DNA of 64,000 nt. It comes from UBA1181 sp045226255 (GTDB taxonomy: Bacteria; Bacteroidota; Bacteroidia; Bacteroidales; Paludibacteraceae). The stretch is from the NCBI GenBank assembly GCA_045226255.1, contig JBGVCG010000001.1:26695-90694 (forward strand). Reading direction: 5' to 3'. Numbering within the stretch: the stretch's first letter is position 1; the number at the start of each line of letters is the position of its first letter. This document shows, in pieces, positions 17,301-25,864 of this stretch. The position numbers and the translations under genes are program-made. The notes under the pieces were generated by a model, which saw only the letters and a program-made list of their open reading frames with translations, was not told the origin of the DNA and searched no databases.

Positions 17301-17458
17301 GTAAATTCGATGAAGCCCGAGAAATTGTAATTGTCGGTGTTCATTATAGTCGACAAATTACAAGGCATCACTTCGTTCATCCGAACGGCAGCGTTGACGG
17401 CCATGCTTCCACATAGGAGAAATAATGCCACGATTTTTTTTGTATATTTCCTTGCCAT
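14327..17458 (-). CDS. Large CotH-kinase protein with lamin-tail domains and T9SS sorting domain
   Basis: About 1043 residues from the ATG at 17458, which directly precedes a good signal peptide (ARKYTKKIVALFLLCGSMAVNA); an ATG at 17488 is possible. In order: lamin-tail-like domain ('RMNEVMPCN...GFIEFTN', about 25-160), chitobiase-type C-terminal beta domain ('ATIRYTTDGSEPTKES', about 200-255), CotH kinase domain (about 265-700) with 'NADWPGNNTKIWRERKDGS' and 'WIIFDTDYGCGHDD' as nucleotide and metal motifs, a beta repeat ('GYKFDHWEIQSG'), a second lamin-tail domain ('LVINELCASS...DWIEVYNYGNE') and a T9SS sorting domain ending 'GVYTVRIECEDG...KLIKQ'. A Gly, Gln and Met-rich tract (about 385-430) is inserted in the kinase region. 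Spore CotH proteins are protein kinases; the role here, on the cell surface, is unknown. Confidence 0.85.
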   Translation of the reverse strand: MARKYTKKIVALFLLCGSMAVNAAVRMNEVMPCNLSTIMNTDNYNFSGFIEFTNDESQSVNLRGYTLVHYKKTSKKYAEKWTWQIQNDFMVDANNYALMWFDESEQQQQRHSPYKLDADGGYLLLKNGNTLVDSIAYGAQTAHISFGRYGSETGYMEPTPGAANSTAYAQLTRCQDPVFSEKGGLKHGNVNLQLSCATAGATIRYTTDGSEPTKESNIYNSAININSNTSVRAKAFANGMLPSAIATHSYIYADNDHNGCGGVTIPVVSLTVEDRYFNDNTIGMYVTGSNGSSGDKTCTMMRANYNNDWKRPVTFEYFVDGQQVLSQELEAAIEGGCTRTYTVKSLSLKASKKTGTDIVNYHFFATKPDLYHQTIYLRNGGQGADGGMNMWGGGFDFGGGFGGDFGGGFGQGGMQGGMQGGQQGQQGQQQGQKTDKVKFRDALMQAYCTHMNVDYQAYQPVAYYLNGQYQGLMALMERTNASYVKTNHGADDENLDLITLSDQRGIGVSKGTIDAYNELVSYLESTDNTTPDFYAGACKRMDMDEYLEYQVFQQFICNADWPGNNTKIWRERKDGSRFRWIIFDTDYGCGHDDALNSASDMITYCRGEGKTNWGNQQPWMTTIFKHLSNNPLFMKKFTTKFLCHLSTTFTEDRIRFVYDSITSLVKAEYCADMGKDSKEAANSMLTFMLERPANILQHLQTYAGTGAAVDFELRSNVAGAHFTINGETVTEFKGKYLAGFATDFMAYPPAGYKFDHWEIQSGFDETGKKENCSTNLPGELSGSLTSTCTITAVFSQSNYDYTLVINELCASSDRNSDNADEYGKYPDWIEVYNYGNEPIDLAGFYFSDKVRNLKLSQIVYGNKSTIVESKQRVLLWANSDPVDGPLYLDFSINVDKPSTVYMSDAFEEIISEASYETHNANESYGFQTDNAGDWVLFGVCDKITATPGKANGSIVCRGAGLTDTEIAGASLSMYPNPASCGVIINSKSVIVNVRIYDVNGSALLEYAPKKNEVSIDLNTIPQGVYTVRIECEDGVSNEKLIKQ

Positions 17459-17714
17459 AAGCGATGTTTGATTTATATTTCCACGCATAAAATTACGCCT
17501 TTTTTTGATACGAAGGTTATCTTTAACAAGACAAAAACATGGTAAAACCCCCTTATTTTGCTATGGTTTCCGGCTCTTTTCGGCGGTTCATCGGGCAGAT
17601 TGTTCCGTTCTTGACTAAAACATGAACTTTGGTTGAAAACTAAAACGGGAGGTTACATTTCGGACTTGTGGGGAATAATTACACAAGATATTTTCTTGCC
17701 ATTAATTCATAATT

Positions 17715-17742
17715 GACTACGTCGAACTAACGTTTCTTAATT
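17715..17742. repeat. Short dispersed repeat, copy 2
   Basis: This stretch repeats GACTACGTCGAAC and TCTTAATT from 4244-4271 with two changes, again in AT-rich filler beside a terminator. The rest of the 17459-17815 gap holds only AT-rich sequence and the serS terminator. Confidence 0.55.
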
Positions 17743-17760
17743 CATAATCCTTAATTAAAT

Positions 17761-17796
17761 ATGGAGGGCGCCTCGACAATTCGAAGCGCCCTCCAT
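17761..17796 (-). terminator. Hairpin terminator after serS
   Basis: ATGGAGGGCGC (17761-17771) pairs exactly with GCGCCCTCCAT (17786-17796), 20 nt past the serS stop. The tail on the minus strand is AT-rich (ATTTAATT) rather than a pure T run. Confidence 0.65.
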
Positions 17797-17815
17797 TCTT
17801 TACGAGCCGTTAGGC

Positions 17816-19087
17816 TTATTTTATCATATCGCAACCCATGTAAGGTACCAATACTTTAGGAATCTTGATGCCCTCAGGAGTTTGGTTGTTCTCCAACAGA
17901 GCCGCCACGATACGAGGCAATGCCAAGGCACTACCGTTCAATGTGTGGCAAAGCTGCGTCTTCTTGTCCGCACCCTTGTAGCGGCACTTCAGACGGTTCG
18001 CCTGGTAGGTGTCGAAATTAGAGACGGAAGAGACCTCCAACCAGCGTTGTTGTGCGGCGGAGAACACCTCGAAGTCATAGCAAGTAGCGGCGGTGAAACT
18101 CATGTCGCCACCACACAGATGGAGGATACGGTAAGGGAGCTCCAGTTTCTTGAGCAAGCCCTCTACGTGCGCCAACATCTCCTTGTGGGACTCTTTCGAG
18201 TGCTCAGGCGTATCGATGCGTACGATCTCAATCTTAGAGAACTCATGCAGACGGTTCAATCCGCGCACATCCTTTCCGTAAGAACCAGCCTCACGGCGGA
18301 AGCACTGCGTATAGGCGCAATTCTTTATAGGGAGATCCTTCTCGTCCAAGATGACGTCACGGTAGATGTTCGTGACAGGCACCTCAGCGGTAGGAATCAG
18401 ATAGAGGTCATCCACCTCGCAATGGTACATCTGGCCCTCCTTGTCAGGCAATTGGCCTGTTCCGTAGCCGGAAGCCTGGTTGACGACAGTCGGAGGCATG
18501 ATTTCCAGGTAACCTGCATTGCGCGCCTCATCCAAGAAGAAGTTGATGAGCGCACGTTGCAATCTAGCGCCATAGCCCTTGTAGACAGGGAAACCAGCGC
18601 CAGAGATCTTCACGCCCAACTCGAAGTCGATCAGGTCATACTTCTTCGCCAACTCCCAGTGAGGCAATGCGTCCTTACCCAAATCAGGGATCTCGTTACC
18701 CATCTTCTCCACCACGTTATCTTCTGCGGTCTTGCCCTCAGGAACATCGTCGTAAGGCATGTTCGGAATGGTATATAAGATAGCGTTGATCTCCTCTTGG
18801 GATTTGTCCATGCTCTCCTGCAATGACTTAGTGGTCTCCTTCAAGGAAGCCACCTTAGCCTTAACGTCCTCCGCCTCAGCCTTCTTGCCCTCCTTCATCA
18901 GGGAGCCCACGCTCTTGGAGAGCGAATTGATTTCAGCCAATGTGGTATCCAACTGCGCCTGAGAGGAACGTCTCACCTTGTCCAGCTCAAGTATCTTCGC
19001 AATGAGGTCTTTCGCCTCGAAATGTTTTTTTGCCAACTTACGGACTACCTCCTCAGGGTTCTCCGTAATAACCTTCAACGTCAACAT
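17816..19087 (-). CDS. serS: Seryl-tRNA synthetase
   Basis: SerRS (423 residues) charges tRNA-Ser. The N-terminal 110 residues form the long antiparallel coiled coil that grips the tRNA ('LDKVRRSSQAQLDTTLAEINSLSKS', then 'KETTKSLQESMDKSQEEINAIL'). The class II core follows, with 'LPHWELAKKYDLIDFE', 'GYGARLQRALINFFLDEA', motif 2 in 'CFRREAGSYGKDVRGLNRLHEFSKIE' and motif 3 in 'NGSALALPRIVAALLENNQ'. The ending 'PEGIKIPKVLVPYMG' is standard. It lies 27 nt past the FKBP lipoprotein gene and may be read with it. Confidence 0.97.
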   Translation of the reverse strand: MLTLKVITENPEEVVRKLAKKHFEAKDLIAKILELDKVRRSSQAQLDTTLAEINSLSKSVGSLMKEGKKAEAEDVKAKVASLKETTKSLQESMDKSQEEINAILYTIPNMPYDDVPEGKTAEDNVVEKMGNEIPDLGKDALPHWELAKKYDLIDFELGVKISGAGFPVYKGYGARLQRALINFFLDEARNAGYLEIMPPTVVNQASGYGTGQLPDKEGQMYHCEVDDLYLIPTAEVPVTNIYRDVILDEKDLPIKNCAYTQCFRREAGSYGKDVRGLNRLHEFSKIEIVRIDTPEHSKESHKEMLAHVEGLLKKLELPYRILHLCGGDMSFTAATCYDFEVFSAAQQRWLEVSSVSNFDTYQANRLKCRYKGADKKTQLCHTLNGSALALPRIVAALLENNQTPEGIKIPKVLVPYMGCDMIK

Positions 19088-19114
19088 AATCTCTGAATTA
19101 TGAATTATAACTTA

Positions 19115-19630
19115 TTATTCTACTTTGATAACTTCGTTCAGCGTCATATCGTACACGACTGTAGAATATGACATGACAGTAACTTTTTTCCCTCCGTACG
19201 AGAACTGGGTGCTCACGGATCCATACATTAGATAGTACGGGATAAAGAGTTTGTAATTGGATCCCTCCTGCATATGACGAAGCCCTATCTGGAGACCTTC
19301 CTCCAAATCCGACATCGCTATCGTCTCCGTTTTCGAGACATATACGGAATCCTTGATCGTCTTCCCCGTATAAGTGATGTTAACCGTATCATCCACATAC
19401 GGTCTCACCCCCTCACCCTTTGTGACGATGGAATAGAGCAATCCGCTCGGATCCTCCAAGACACCACTCTGCAAGCGTTTATCTCTCATATAAGCCTCAC
19501 CCTCCTCTTTGTTTTGACGGATTTTAGCCACCTGATTGGATACAGATTCACTCTCCTCCTTATCCTTGCAAGAGGTAGAGAGCGTACACAACACGACAAG
19601 GGAGATAACCCACCACAAAATTCTTCTCAT
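19115..19630 (-). CDS. FKBP-type peptidyl-prolyl isomerase lipoprotein
   Basis: The product (171 residues) starts with a lipoprotein signal ('VVLCTLSTSC', lipobox STSC). The rest is an FKBP domain: 'SGLLYSIVTKGEGVRPYVDDTVNITYTGKTI', 'DLEEGLQIGLRHMQEGSNYKLFIPYYLMYG' and 'STVVYDMTLNEV'. FKBP lipoproteins speed proline isomerisation during folding in the periplasm. The usual Phe and Trp in the active pocket are partly replaced, so activity may be weak. Its start codon overlaps the methyltransferase stop by 4 nt (ATGA), which implies coupled translation. Confidence 0.82.
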   Translation of the reverse strand: MRRILWWVISLVVLCTLSTSCKDKEESESVSNQVAKIRQNKEEGEAYMRDKRLQSGVLEDPSGLLYSIVTKGEGVRPYVDDTVNITYTGKTIKDSVYVSKTETIAMSDLEEGLQIGLRHMQEGSNYKLFIPYYLMYGSVSTQFSYGGKKVTVMSYSTVVYDMTLNEVIKVE

Positions 19631-20268
19631 TGCTTTATCTTTCTTATCAGCGTCATTCCGTCGCGTACGGGAACGATTACCCGTTCAACACGGTCGTCGG
19701 AAAACACCTTATCATTAAACTTCTGAATGCCGACAGTCTGCGCATCTTTAGAATCCTCCAGCACATGACCATCCCACAAAGTATTGTCTGCGATCAACAA
19801 GCCACCCAGCCTCAACTTAGGGAAGACCACATCGAAATATTCCGAGTAGTGTCGCTTGTTACCATCCATGAAGACCACATCGAAAAGGCCGTCCAACTGA
19901 GGGATGATCTGGGATGCGTCGCCGATGTGCAGATGGATCTTCTCCGCCATCCCGGACTTCTCGAACACCTCGTCCAAGAACTCCTCCATCTCGTCATTGA
20001 TCTCCAGCGTATGCAACTCCCCGTCTTCCGGTAGCGCCTCCGCCATGCAAAGGGCGGAATAGCCCGTGAAGGTGCCGATCTCCAAAATCCGCTTCGCCGA
20101 CATCATCGAGCAGAACATCTTCAGCATCCTACCCTGCAGATGTCCGGAGAGCATACGTGGCTTCAAGGTGCGCAGATGGGTTTCCCTCGTCAACCAAGAG
20201 AGCACCTCCGGCTCCTTGTCGATGTGCGAAAGCACATATTCTTCTATAGATGCGCCAGACATATTCAT
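19627..20268 (-). CDS. SAM-dependent O-methyltransferase (family 3)
   Basis: The start at 20268 is preferred over the upstream TTG codon at 20277, giving 213 residues. It is a Rossmann-fold methyltransferase of the catechol/caffeoyl-CoA O-methyltransferase type. SAM-binding motif I is 'RILEIGTFTGYSALCMAEAL'. 'GELHTLEINDE' provides the acidic ribose contact, 'IHLHIGDASQII' follows, and 'FDVVFMDGNKRHYSEYFD' with 'GGLLIADNTLWDGHV' gives the divalent-metal site. Related Bacteroidota proteins are widespread single-domain enzymes of unknown substrate. It overlaps the FKBP lipoprotein gene. Confidence 0.85.
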   Translation of the reverse strand: MNMSGASIEEYVLSHIDKEPEVLSWLTRETHLRTLKPRMLSGHLQGRMLKMFCSMMSAKRILEIGTFTGYSALCMAEALPEDGELHTLEINDEMEEFLDEVFEKSGMAEKIHLHIGDASQIIPQLDGLFDVVFMDGNKRHYSEYFDVVFPKLRLGGLLIADNTLWDGHVLEDSKDAQTVGIQKFNDKVFSDDRVERVIVPVRDGMTLIRKIKQ

Positions 20269-20406
20269 ATCCCGCAAAATTACATATTTTTCGAGACAAT
20301 CATTCTCTCTTCACATAATATTTTTCCGACGGAAACGTAACTCACGAATGTCGCCGACCTCTCAATCATGGAATCCTTGGAGCAGACACGGAGCCTCACT
20401 CGACTC

Positions 20407-22461
20407 CTAGTCACACGGCATAATTACATATTCTTGTGCCTCTTCTTCCTTTTTCCTCTTATTAGAGGACGGGAAAGACTTTCCCTTGATGTTTTTGAAA
20501 GCGTTCCAATATTTTGCGCCCTTGTATTTCTCCACACTTTTTTCCGGAACGTAAACAGGGATGTCCAGATCAACGTTTTCAAAGGTACACCACGTGATTT
20601 CAGGCGGGGTAACACACTTGCACGTTATGCTTTTCAAGCCACTGCAACCCGCAAACACAGAGATGTCTAGTTCCGTCACCTCACTAGGGATAGTGATGCT
20701 TTTCAAACTGCAACAACCGGCGAACGCAGCCATGTCGATAAAATCCACGCCGTCAGGGATTGTCACATTGGTCAAGCTCTTACAGTTGAGAAATGCTTTA
20801 TATCCAATCCCCGTCACATTCTTAGGAATCACCACGCTTTTTAAGCCTGTGCAATTCTTGAATGCGGCGATATTAATTTTTTTCATATTGTTAGAAAGCG
20901 TCACGCTCGTCAGCCCGACACAATTTTCAAAGGCGTTGGACTCAAATCGAGTCACGCTATTAGGGATTTTGTACGCCCCTTTTTTAGCACTTGGATAAAG
21001 AATCAGCTCCGTCTTATCCCCATTGAATAGCACTCCGTTTTCCGAACTATAATCAGGATTTCCCTTCATCACATTCACGTTCGTGAGACTGGTACACTCA
21101 TCGAATACACCCGTCCTGATATCGTTCAAAGTACTAGGGATTGTCACATTCTTCAAGGCGGAACACGCCGAAAAAGCGAACAGATTGATTTTCTCCACAC
21201 CATTTTTCATCACAACATTTTTCAACGCTCTGGATTCCGAAAAAGCGCCCTCATCTACCTCTCGCACACCTCCTGGAATTGTCACGTCGACCAGTTCGCT
21301 GGCATAAAACGCCATTGCCGCTATCGTGTATTTTTTGCCTTTGTAATCAGAAGGCAACACGATGGTGGTCGCATTACCATTGTACGTCAACAGTTCTATG
21401 GTACTATCATTCCGCTCATAGAAAACATAATCCCCAATTGTCTTAAGCTTACTAACGGCAGGGACGGATGAATACACATCAAATTGGTCTGATTCTATCA
21501 GCGAGTCGGAATAGTTGTACAATTCTCGAAGCTTGCTGCATGCGTTAAAAGATTTACCATCTATCTTTTTCATACTTTGAGGTATGGTTATACCCATCAA
21601 CCCGAGATTAACAAAAGCTCCTCTTTCGACTTCCTGCACCCCCTCCGGAATCCTATAAAAACCTTTTTTCCCACAAGGGCATAGAATCAGTTTCGTTTTT
21701 GACTTATCGAACAAGACACCATCCTCCGAGCTATAATTAGGATTCTCTTTTTCCACATAAATGTTCTCTAGTCTAATGCACTTGAAAAAAGCGTCGGACT
21801 TAATTTCCGTCACCCCCTTGGGAATCGTGATGTTCTTCAAATTGCTACATTCCGAGAAGGCATCACGGTCAATCCGTTTCACACTATCAGAAATCGTCAC
21901 GTTAACCAATGATGTACACTGTTTAAAGACATCTTTTTCAATCTTTGTCACATTCTTGGGTATAGTAATGCTTTTCAGGGCGGTGCAAGAGTGGAAAGCA
22001 GAGGATCCGATCATCTTCACACCATCGGGGAGAGCCACGTCGGTCAAACTTGTACATCCCGCAAATGCACGGGACTCTATATATGAAAGGCTATCAGGAA
22101 TTGTGATGTTCTTCAAAGCGAAACATTTATAAAAAGCGTCTGATTGAATCAGCCTCACACTGTTAGGGATGACAATGTCGGTCAGCTTGTCACAATCACT
22201 GAACGCATCACTTCCAATCATCACCACGTTATACGTCACGTCCTTGTAAGTCACTTTTTCCGGGATGACAATAGATTTCGAATACTCGTTTTTATAGGAG
22301 TTACTGTATTTACCTTTATACGTTACATTTGCATATGTTTCATGGAAATCATACCAAATCGTGTCGCCGTTACTATTCACGACCCATGTGTCCGACGCCA
22401 CAGCACCGAGACACATCAAAAAAGAGCCAATAATGGTCAATATAAAACTTCTCATATTCAT
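20407..22461 (-). CDS. BspA-like leucine-rich repeat surface protein
   Basis: A 684-residue exported protein with signal peptide 'RSFILTIIGSFLMCLGAVAS'. Most of it is about twenty repeats of 23 residues of the BspA (LRR_5) type: 'IGSSAFHSCTALKSITIPKNV', 'IDRDAFSECSNLKNITIPKGV' and so on. Two longer inserts of the form 'NPNYSSEDGVLFDKSKTKLI' (about 235 and 470) break the array in the same way, so the protein may have two halves made by internal duplication. The last 60 residues are charged ('SSNKRKKEEEAQEY') with no T9SS sorting domain. BspA-like proteins bind host proteins or other cells; a surface-binding role is inferred. Confidence 0.88.
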   Translation of the reverse strand: MNMRSFILTIIGSFLMCLGAVASDTWVVNSNGDTIWYDFHETYANVTYKGKYSNSYKNEYSKSIVIPEKVTYKDVTYNVVMIGSDAFSDCDKLTDIVIPNSVRLIQSDAFYKCFALKNITIPDSLSYIESRAFAGCTSLTDVALPDGVKMIGSSAFHSCTALKSITIPKNVTKIEKDVFKQCTSLVNVTISDSVKRIDRDAFSECSNLKNITIPKGVTEIKSDAFFKCIRLENIYVEKENPNYSSEDGVLFDKSKTKLILCPCGKKGFYRIPEGVQEVERGAFVNLGLMGITIPQSMKKIDGKSFNACSKLRELYNYSDSLIESDQFDVYSSVPAVSKLKTIGDYVFYERNDSTIELLTYNGNATTIVLPSDYKGKKYTIAAMAFYASELVDVTIPGGVREVDEGAFSESRALKNVVMKNGVEKINLFAFSACSALKNVTIPSTLNDIRTGVFDECTSLTNVNVMKGNPDYSSENGVLFNGDKTELILYPSAKKGAYKIPNSVTRFESNAFENCVGLTSVTLSNNMKKINIAAFKNCTGLKSVVIPKNVTGIGYKAFLNCKSLTNVTIPDGVDFIDMAAFAGCCSLKSITIPSEVTELDISVFAGCSGLKSITCKCVTPPEITWCTFENVDLDIPVYVPEKSVEKYKGAKYWNAFKNIKGKSFPSSNKRKKEEEAQEYVIMPCD

Positions 22462-22510
22462 ATAAAGCCTTCAACCTAACGCACCAATCCTAATTCCTAA
22501 TTCATAATTC

Positions 22511-23641
22511 TCACAGGGTTCCCTTCGTGGAAGGCAACTCATACTTGTAGATGTCCCGTTTGATGGCCATCTTGATCGAACGGGCCAAAGCCTTGAAGAT
22601 GCCTTCGATCTTATGGTGCTCGTTCTCACCCTCCGCCTTGATGTTGAGGTTCATCCGTGCGGAATCGCTCAACGATTTGAAGAAGTGGAGGAACATCTCC
22701 GTAGGCATGTCACCCACATACTCACGCTTGAACTCCGCGTCCCACACCAGCCAAGGTCGGCCACCGAAGTCCAGTGCCACGGAGCAGAGGCAATCGTCCA
22801 TCGGCAGGCAATAGCCATACCGTTCGATACCACGCTTGTCGCCCAGCGCCTTCAGGATCGCCTCGCCCAATGCGATGGCGGTATCCTCGATCGTATGGTG
22901 CTCGTCCACGTTCAGGTCACCCCTCACCTTCACGGTCAGGTCGCAACCCGAGTGCTTGCCGATCTGCTCCAACATATGGTCGAAGAAGCCTAAGCCAGAA
23001 GAGATGTCGCACTTGCCTGTCCCATCCAAATTGATTTGCACGAAGATATCAGTCTCCTTGGTGGTGCGTTGAACAGTCGCCACCCGCTCCCCAGCGAAGA
23101 GGAACTCAGCGATCTGGTTCCAACCCGTCACCACCTTGGCGCAGGCCTCCGTCAACTGGGCTTCCGCCAGCTCCTTCGTCGCCACCTCGACGGACGGTGC
23201 GATCAGAAGGGCACGGCAGCCCAAGTTCTTCGCCAGCATCACATCCGTCAGACGGTCACCGATCACATAGGAGTGAGCCATGTCGTACGAGCCATCCATG
23301 TAGCTGGTCAGCATGGCAGTGCCCGGTTTGCGCGTCGGAAGGTTATCCTCCGGGAAAGATTTGTCGATGAATATCTTGTCGAACTCGATCTCCTCCCCCT
23401 TCAGCGTCTCCAGCATCTTGGACTGCACCAAATCGAAGTTCTTCTGCGGGTAGGCCTCAGTGCCCAAACCGTCCTGGTTCGTCACCATGACCAGTTCGAA
23501 CGAGCAGTTCTTACGGATGAAATACAGATTACGGAGGACACCCGGCAGGAACGTCATCTGTTCCAAGTTGTCCACTTGATACGTGACAGGCGGCTCCACG
23601 ATCAACGTGCCATCTCTGTCTATGAAAAGAGCGGTCTTCAT
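22511..23641 (-). CDS. hisB: Bifunctional histidinol-phosphatase / imidazoleglycerol-phosphate dehydratase
   Basis: HisB (376 residues) carries out two steps of histidine synthesis. Residues 1-170 are a HAD phosphatase with nucleophile 'FIDRDGTLI', 'MVTNQDGLGTEAYPQ' and 'HSYVIGDRLTDVMLAKNLGC', acting on histidinol phosphate. Residues 185-376 are the dehydratase, with 'FFDHMLEQIGKHSGCDL', 'DEHHTIEDTAIALGEA', 'RYGYCLPMDD' and 'ENEHHKIEGIFKALARS', whose His and Glu residues bind the Mn ions. No other his gene lies near. It has its own promoter at 23679-23708. Confidence 0.96.
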   Translation of the reverse strand: MKTALFIDRDGTLIVEPPVTYQVDNLEQMTFLPGVLRNLYFIRKNCSFELVMVTNQDGLGTEAYPQKNFDLVQSKMLETLKGEEIEFDKIFIDKSFPEDNLPTRKPGTAMLTSYMDGSYDMAHSYVIGDRLTDVMLAKNLGCRALLIAPSVEVATKELAEAQLTEACAKVVTGWNQIAEFLFAGERVATVQRTTKETDIFVQINLDGTGKCDISSGLGFFDHMLEQIGKHSGCDLTVKVRGDLNVDEHHTIEDTAIALGEAILKALGDKRGIERYGYCLPMDDCLCSVALDFGGRPWLVWDAEFKREYVGDMPTEMFLHFFKSLSDSARMNLNIKAEGENEHHKIEGIFKALARSIKMAIKRDIYKYELPSTKGTL

Positions 23642-23678
23642 TTTATTATCGTTACTATTTCTCCAAACAATTAGAGTT

Positions 23679-23708
23679 CAAAGGTACAAAAAAACGGTGT
23701 GTTGGCAA
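23679..23708 (-). promoter_or_regulatory. Bacteroidota-type promoter of hisB
   Basis: On the minus strand TTG (23708-23706) is followed after exactly 19 nt by TACCTTTG (23686-23679), a full -33/-7 match, about 40 nt upstream of the hisB ATG. Confidence 0.75.
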
Positions 23709-23788
23709 GTCGGTGAAATAAAAAGAGAAAAGAGGCGAAAGTTTTGCGGCGAATAGTAAGGTGAGCGGAAGGAGCACCAATGTGAAAT

Positions 23789-23821
23789 AAAAAACGGCGG
23801 AAGACAATTAATCTCCCGCCG
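23789..23821 (-). terminator. Terminator of the C10 peptidase gene
   Basis: CGGCGG and CCGCCG (23795-23821) close a stem with an inner AAGA/TCT pairing; on the minus strand TTTTTTATT follows. A second small hairpin, ATATCAC-GAAAAT-GTGATAT, lies between it and the gene end. Confidence 0.75.
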
Positions 23822-23866
23822 CAAATAACATATCACGAAAATGTGATATGGCTTTCTATCAAAGCA

Positions 23867-25264
23867 TTATCTCCATGCATAGAATACTTTCTGGTTGTAA
23901 TAGTAGTTTTCGTTTACATTATAAGGAGCAAAGCATCCAGCAGCATAGTAATTATCTGAAAAACCACCCCAACCCCAGTTGATATGCAGAAGGCTGTTAT
24001 AGTAAGTAGAAGAGAGGTAAGTATAACCCGTTATAGTTCCATTGGAAACAGTTGCGGAGTAGTTATTCACAGTTGTAGTTGTGTAACCATCAATAACCCA
24101 AGTGTGTCCCTCATCATAAGTAGTGGTTGTACTGTAAGTGATACCCAAGAACTTCTTTTTCTTCACAATTTTCTTATTATAGCCCATCATCATAAACGGA
24201 ACCCTTGCATCCAAGAAAAGCTTAGCATAATCCCATGAATAATCGGATGTATAAGTCTGATATCCATAACTGTTCTTCAGCCATGTCAACACTTTCGCAG
24301 GATCTGCACCTGTTCCATCGCAACCATAACTTGCGCCCACGTGTTGTCCGATAAAATAAGTCAATGCACCAATAGAGTTTCTATCTGAAGCATTGGCAAT
24401 GTACCGTCCATCAGAATTAACCTTCATGCCTGGCCAGTTAAATGACCAACCATCTATATTCGTCGGATATTCATAGTAAGCCATCACCTGAGCCGCAGCG
24501 ATAACTGTACAGCCAGCAGGCATCGTATCATTTCTGGCAGAGCATACAGGCATATATTTGTTATAAGGGTGTGGAGATTGATTCCAATGCGTGGAGATGA
24601 GCGGAGGAACAGCTTCCGTAGTCGTAAACGAGTAAACTGGGTCGCTTGCGCTCCTCAAGGCAACAGTGTCATCCTTCAATCGAATCTCTGCCACCTCACG
24701 CAAAGAATCCTTCTTCTCCTCGAACTCTTGGATCGAGTTGATCAGATAGCATTCCATATTCGCCAAAATCATCGCCTGTCCAGGGTTATCCACCACTTCG
24801 CCCAATGCACCATCGCTCACGAAGGCCAAAATAGGACATCCTACACGATCGTCCGCACAGATAATCGCATAACCCGTGCTGTCCGCAAAATTAAACAGAT
24901 AAGCCAATGTGTCAGGAATCACCACTTCCTTCCCTGAACTGGAACGAAGAGAGGTCTCCTCTGATTGCAACACGCGGATTTCTCCAATCTCACGAACCTT
25001 ACCAGATTTAAGTCCACTGTTCCCTCCATCAAACAGTGAAGATGCATCGAGAGCAATCTCCTTCGCCTCTTCCACCCCAATCGTATGGTGAGTGGAAAAC
25101 AACGCCCTGTAATTCAATGGTTGTTCTTTTTTCTCTTGGGATTGATCACCGTTCAATCCATCCATCGCATCATCTTTTTCGCAAGATGCGAACTGCGTCA
25201 TAGCCATAATTCCGAGGAAAAAAGGCATTCTGCGCAAGTAAAGCTGACTCTTTTTTGATAACAT
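23867..25264 (-). CDS. C10 family (streptopain-like) cysteine peptidase, lipoprotein
   Basis: A 465-residue protein with a lipoprotein signal ('MTQFASC', lipobox FASC). The long N-terminal half (about 50-215) is the propeptide, containing 'YLFNFADSTGYAIICADDRVGCPILAF', typical of the inhibitory Spi-type prodomain. The peptidase domain follows: 'THWNQSPHPYNKYMP', nucleophile Cys in 'MPAGCTVIAAAQVMAYYEYP', catalytic His in 'DEGHTWVIDGY' and 'LLHINWGWGG' with the oxyanion-related Trp. This is the family of streptococcal SpeB and Prevotella interpain A. Unlike interpain it has no C-terminal secretion domain, so it is probably anchored by lipid. No separate inhibitor gene lies next to it. Confidence 0.92.
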   Translation of the reverse strand: MLSKKSQLYLRRMPFFLGIMAMTQFASCEKDDAMDGLNGDQSQEKKEQPLNYRALFSTHHTIGVEEAKEIALDASSLFDGGNSGLKSGKVREIGEIRVLQSEETSLRSSSGKEVVIPDTLAYLFNFADSTGYAIICADDRVGCPILAFVSDGALGEVVDNPGQAMILANMECYLINSIQEFEEKKDSLREVAEIRLKDDTVALRSASDPVYSFTTTEAVPPLISTHWNQSPHPYNKYMPVCSARNDTMPAGCTVIAAAQVMAYYEYPTNIDGWSFNWPGMKVNSDGRYIANASDRNSIGALTYFIGQHVGASYGCDGTGADPAKVLTWLKNSYGYQTYTSDYSWDYAKLFLDARVPFMMMGYNKKIVKKKKFLGITYSTTTTYDEGHTWVIDGYTTTTVNNYSATVSNGTITGYTYLSSTYYNSLLHINWGWGGFSDNYYAAGCFAPYNVNENYYYNQKVFYAWR

Positions 25265-25864
25265 AAAAATAAAGTTTTAAATTATTATAAATAAGCAATT
25301 TTAAACAAATGAATATTCAATTGTTTAAATTGTTTTTTGTAAAAAATTAACAACACAAATATATGAAGTATTCATCACTTTTTAATGATAATTTTAAAAT
25401 ATTCATAGCATAAATCGTATTTTATTATGTTTACTATTGATTAGTAACTATTTAGAATCGAATATTTTTAATATTACTATTAGATTACACATTTTAATCA
25501 AGTTTAACATATGTTTACAGACATAACAATACCTAACAAATTGATATACAACATATATATTAATTAATGTCAATAATACAGAATGAAAAGGATTCCTCTC
25601 CGTTCACGAAGGGGCCTAAGCTTCTTTGGAGAACTTAAAGCGAGATTTTTCTCCACATTTTTGCGGATTTTCCGCCTTCAAGAGGAGATTTTCCCTCCCA
25701 AAATTTATTCGAGAGAGAATAACAACTAGTGAAAATTTATTATATTTGTTATAATCGAGTATACAGTGAATAGACAAGAATAGCTAGGCGCCCTTATCAT
25801 CAGGCAATGGCGAATAACGATTCCACGTCTCATTTCTGGGGGAACCACAACAAAAAACTACATT
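25265..25864. other. AT-rich intergenic region between divergent genes
   Basis: This 600-nt gap holds no gene I can support. It is very AT-rich up to about 25570. A -7 element TATATTTG on the minus strand (25356-25363), with TTA in place of TTG upstream, is a candidate start for the C10 peptidase gene. On the plus strand TATATTTG at 25741-25748 may serve the DUF2339 gene. Between them 25600-25700 contains imperfect purine-rich repeats (TTCTCCACA, AGAGGAGATTTTCC). Confidence 0.5.
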
